From assembly GCA_963565915.1 (NCBI GenBank), contig OY751496.1:3574654-3638653 (forward strand): a DNA stretch of 64,000 nucleotides, written 5' to 3'. The stretch is from Entoloma clypeatum (taxonomy: Eukaryota > Basidiomycota > Agaricomycetes > Agaricales > Entolomataceae). Both the position numbers and the translations under genes were made by a program. Shown here in pieces: positions 63,128 through 64,000 of this stretch. The notes beneath the pieces were generated by a model, which was not told the DNA's origin, did not search any database, and saw only the letters and a list, made by a program, of their open reading frames with translations. How positions within the stretch are numbered: the first letter of the stretch is position 1; every line of letters starts with the position of its first letter.

Positions 63128-63931
63128 AAGGCGGCCGTTCCCATAATGGACATATTCTGGCAGACGGCGACAGGCTCCATCGTGGTCGCGCTGTTCCCAG
63201 GAGCGATCGAGACGAAGGACGGTGCGGCGACTGTACCGTTCTTCAGGATCGACCCTGCGATTTTGGATCCTGTTTCTGGAGAGGTGCAATTTTCTTCGTT
63301 CCGTTACATGGTTGATCATGTACGTAGGAGCTCGCGGGGCACAATGGCATTTCACGAGTGTGTTGGCTCTGAGGGAGCCACGGCAGCCGGTAGCCACGAC
63401 GGGGTAGCGAGATCATAAGAGGTATCTGGAGACATACATGGCAGTGAGTTCTGCTCCATCAACTCGCGCTTACGGGTTTTCATGTATACGCAGCCCAGCC
63501 TATACCTCACAGGGTACGGCGCTGCTCGTGATGAGCACGGATATACATATCTGGATCAAGGGGCGTGCAGATGTTTCGTACATCCGTTTATCTACGACTG
63601 CCAGTGGAGCTGACCATCTGTCTCCCTCCTTTTGGATGTTATTAACGTATCAGGACACCATTTGTCGAACCGGAGATCGAGTCTGCCCCCATAGATGCCG
63701 AGAGTAGTTATTGGCGCAGTATATGAAATGACGGGCCAGGCGGTATATGGCTTCGTCACCTTGAAACCGTCAGCGACTTTCATCGCGAGAGAGAGAGGAT
63801 CAGTCATAACGGTCATGATTGATTCTAGGGAATTCCAACATAACATCGGCGAGGAGTCAGGGCTCGAAAAAGAGTCTGTCCTCCAGGTTCAAAGGACGTT
63901 TTGGCGCTGTGAACCGCCCAACAAGGTCTAG
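63128..63931 (+). pseudogene. Acetyl-CoA synthetase fragment, right piece
   Basis: Continuation of the enzyme of 42785-43017. It reads [20 protein letters not shown] (the conserved D-x-x-WQTETG core, here with Ala for Glu), [20 protein letters not shown], then after frame changes HIWIKGRADVSYIRLSTTAS (the W-x-x-GR.D hinge and GHR.ST region, degraded) and VVIGAVYEMTGQAVYGFVTL near 63700-63765. At least two frame changes and the loss of catalytic residues show a decayed gene. It may run past 63931, but I see no clear blocks there. Confidence 0.78.
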
Positions 63932-64000
63932 ATTTACCCAAGACGGATATGACAAGGTATGTTGAATCAATTATCACCGTTGTAATCCTCGCATACGATT

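Overview
The window is fungal, almost certainly an agaricomycete basidiomycete. The signs are genes with many 50-65 bp introns (GT..AG), DUF6532- and DUF6533-type proteins known mainly from mushroom-forming fungi, KDZ and Plavaka DNA transposons, chromodomain Ty3 elements with self-complementary primer sites, and a fungal HNH nuclease gene. No tRNA, rRNA or CRISPR array was found. All family names come from motif recognition by eye; nothing was searched against a database.

Layout. 1-5.5 kb: remains of a KDZ transposon, with a broken N-terminal transposase fused or adjacent to an RNase H1-like domain (minus strand), a broken companion gene (plus strand) and an array of TATAATG motifs. 5.9 kb: a small TA-flanked MITE. 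6.5-15.4 kb: the main island of host genes, all minus strand: an orphan exon, a C2H2 transcription factor, an acidic protein with a Zn2Cys6-spaced cysteine motif, and an aldehyde dehydrogenase. 16-18 kb: a second zone of subterminal-type repeats. 18.6-25.3 kb: a decayed Ty1/copia element with a 1.9 kb hAT element inside its gag gene. 26.8-38.5 kb: a Plavaka element with both ends, a transposase gene and a divergent DUF6532 gene; an intact-looking Ty3 chromovirus (gypsy-1, identical 226 bp LTRs) sits in an intron of the DUF6532 gene. 38.8-42.2 kb: host genes for 3-ketodihydrosphingosine reductase and a DUF6533 membrane protein. 42.8-63.9 kb: two broken acetyl-CoA synthetase pieces separated by about 20 kb that holds an HNH nuclease gene, a foldback element and a stack of nested elements.

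The nested stack can be resolved base by base from its target-site duplications: a MITE (45362-63033) contains a pogo-like element (45373-62684), which contains a Tad1-like LINE (47782-62147), which contains a second chromovirus (gypsy-2, 52164-59896), which contains a truncated Tc1/mariner element (58495-59621).

The strongest mechanistic signals are in the retroelements. Both chromoviruses have a primer-binding site complementary to the predicted 5' end of their own transcript, as in Tf1/sushi elements, but with unrelated sequences. gypsy-1 has a near-textbook -1 frameshift signal at its gag stop codon. The copia element has a half-tRNA initiator-Met primer site like Drosophila copia. Several decayed elements are broken at CGA-to-TGA positions, which suggests CpG deamination.
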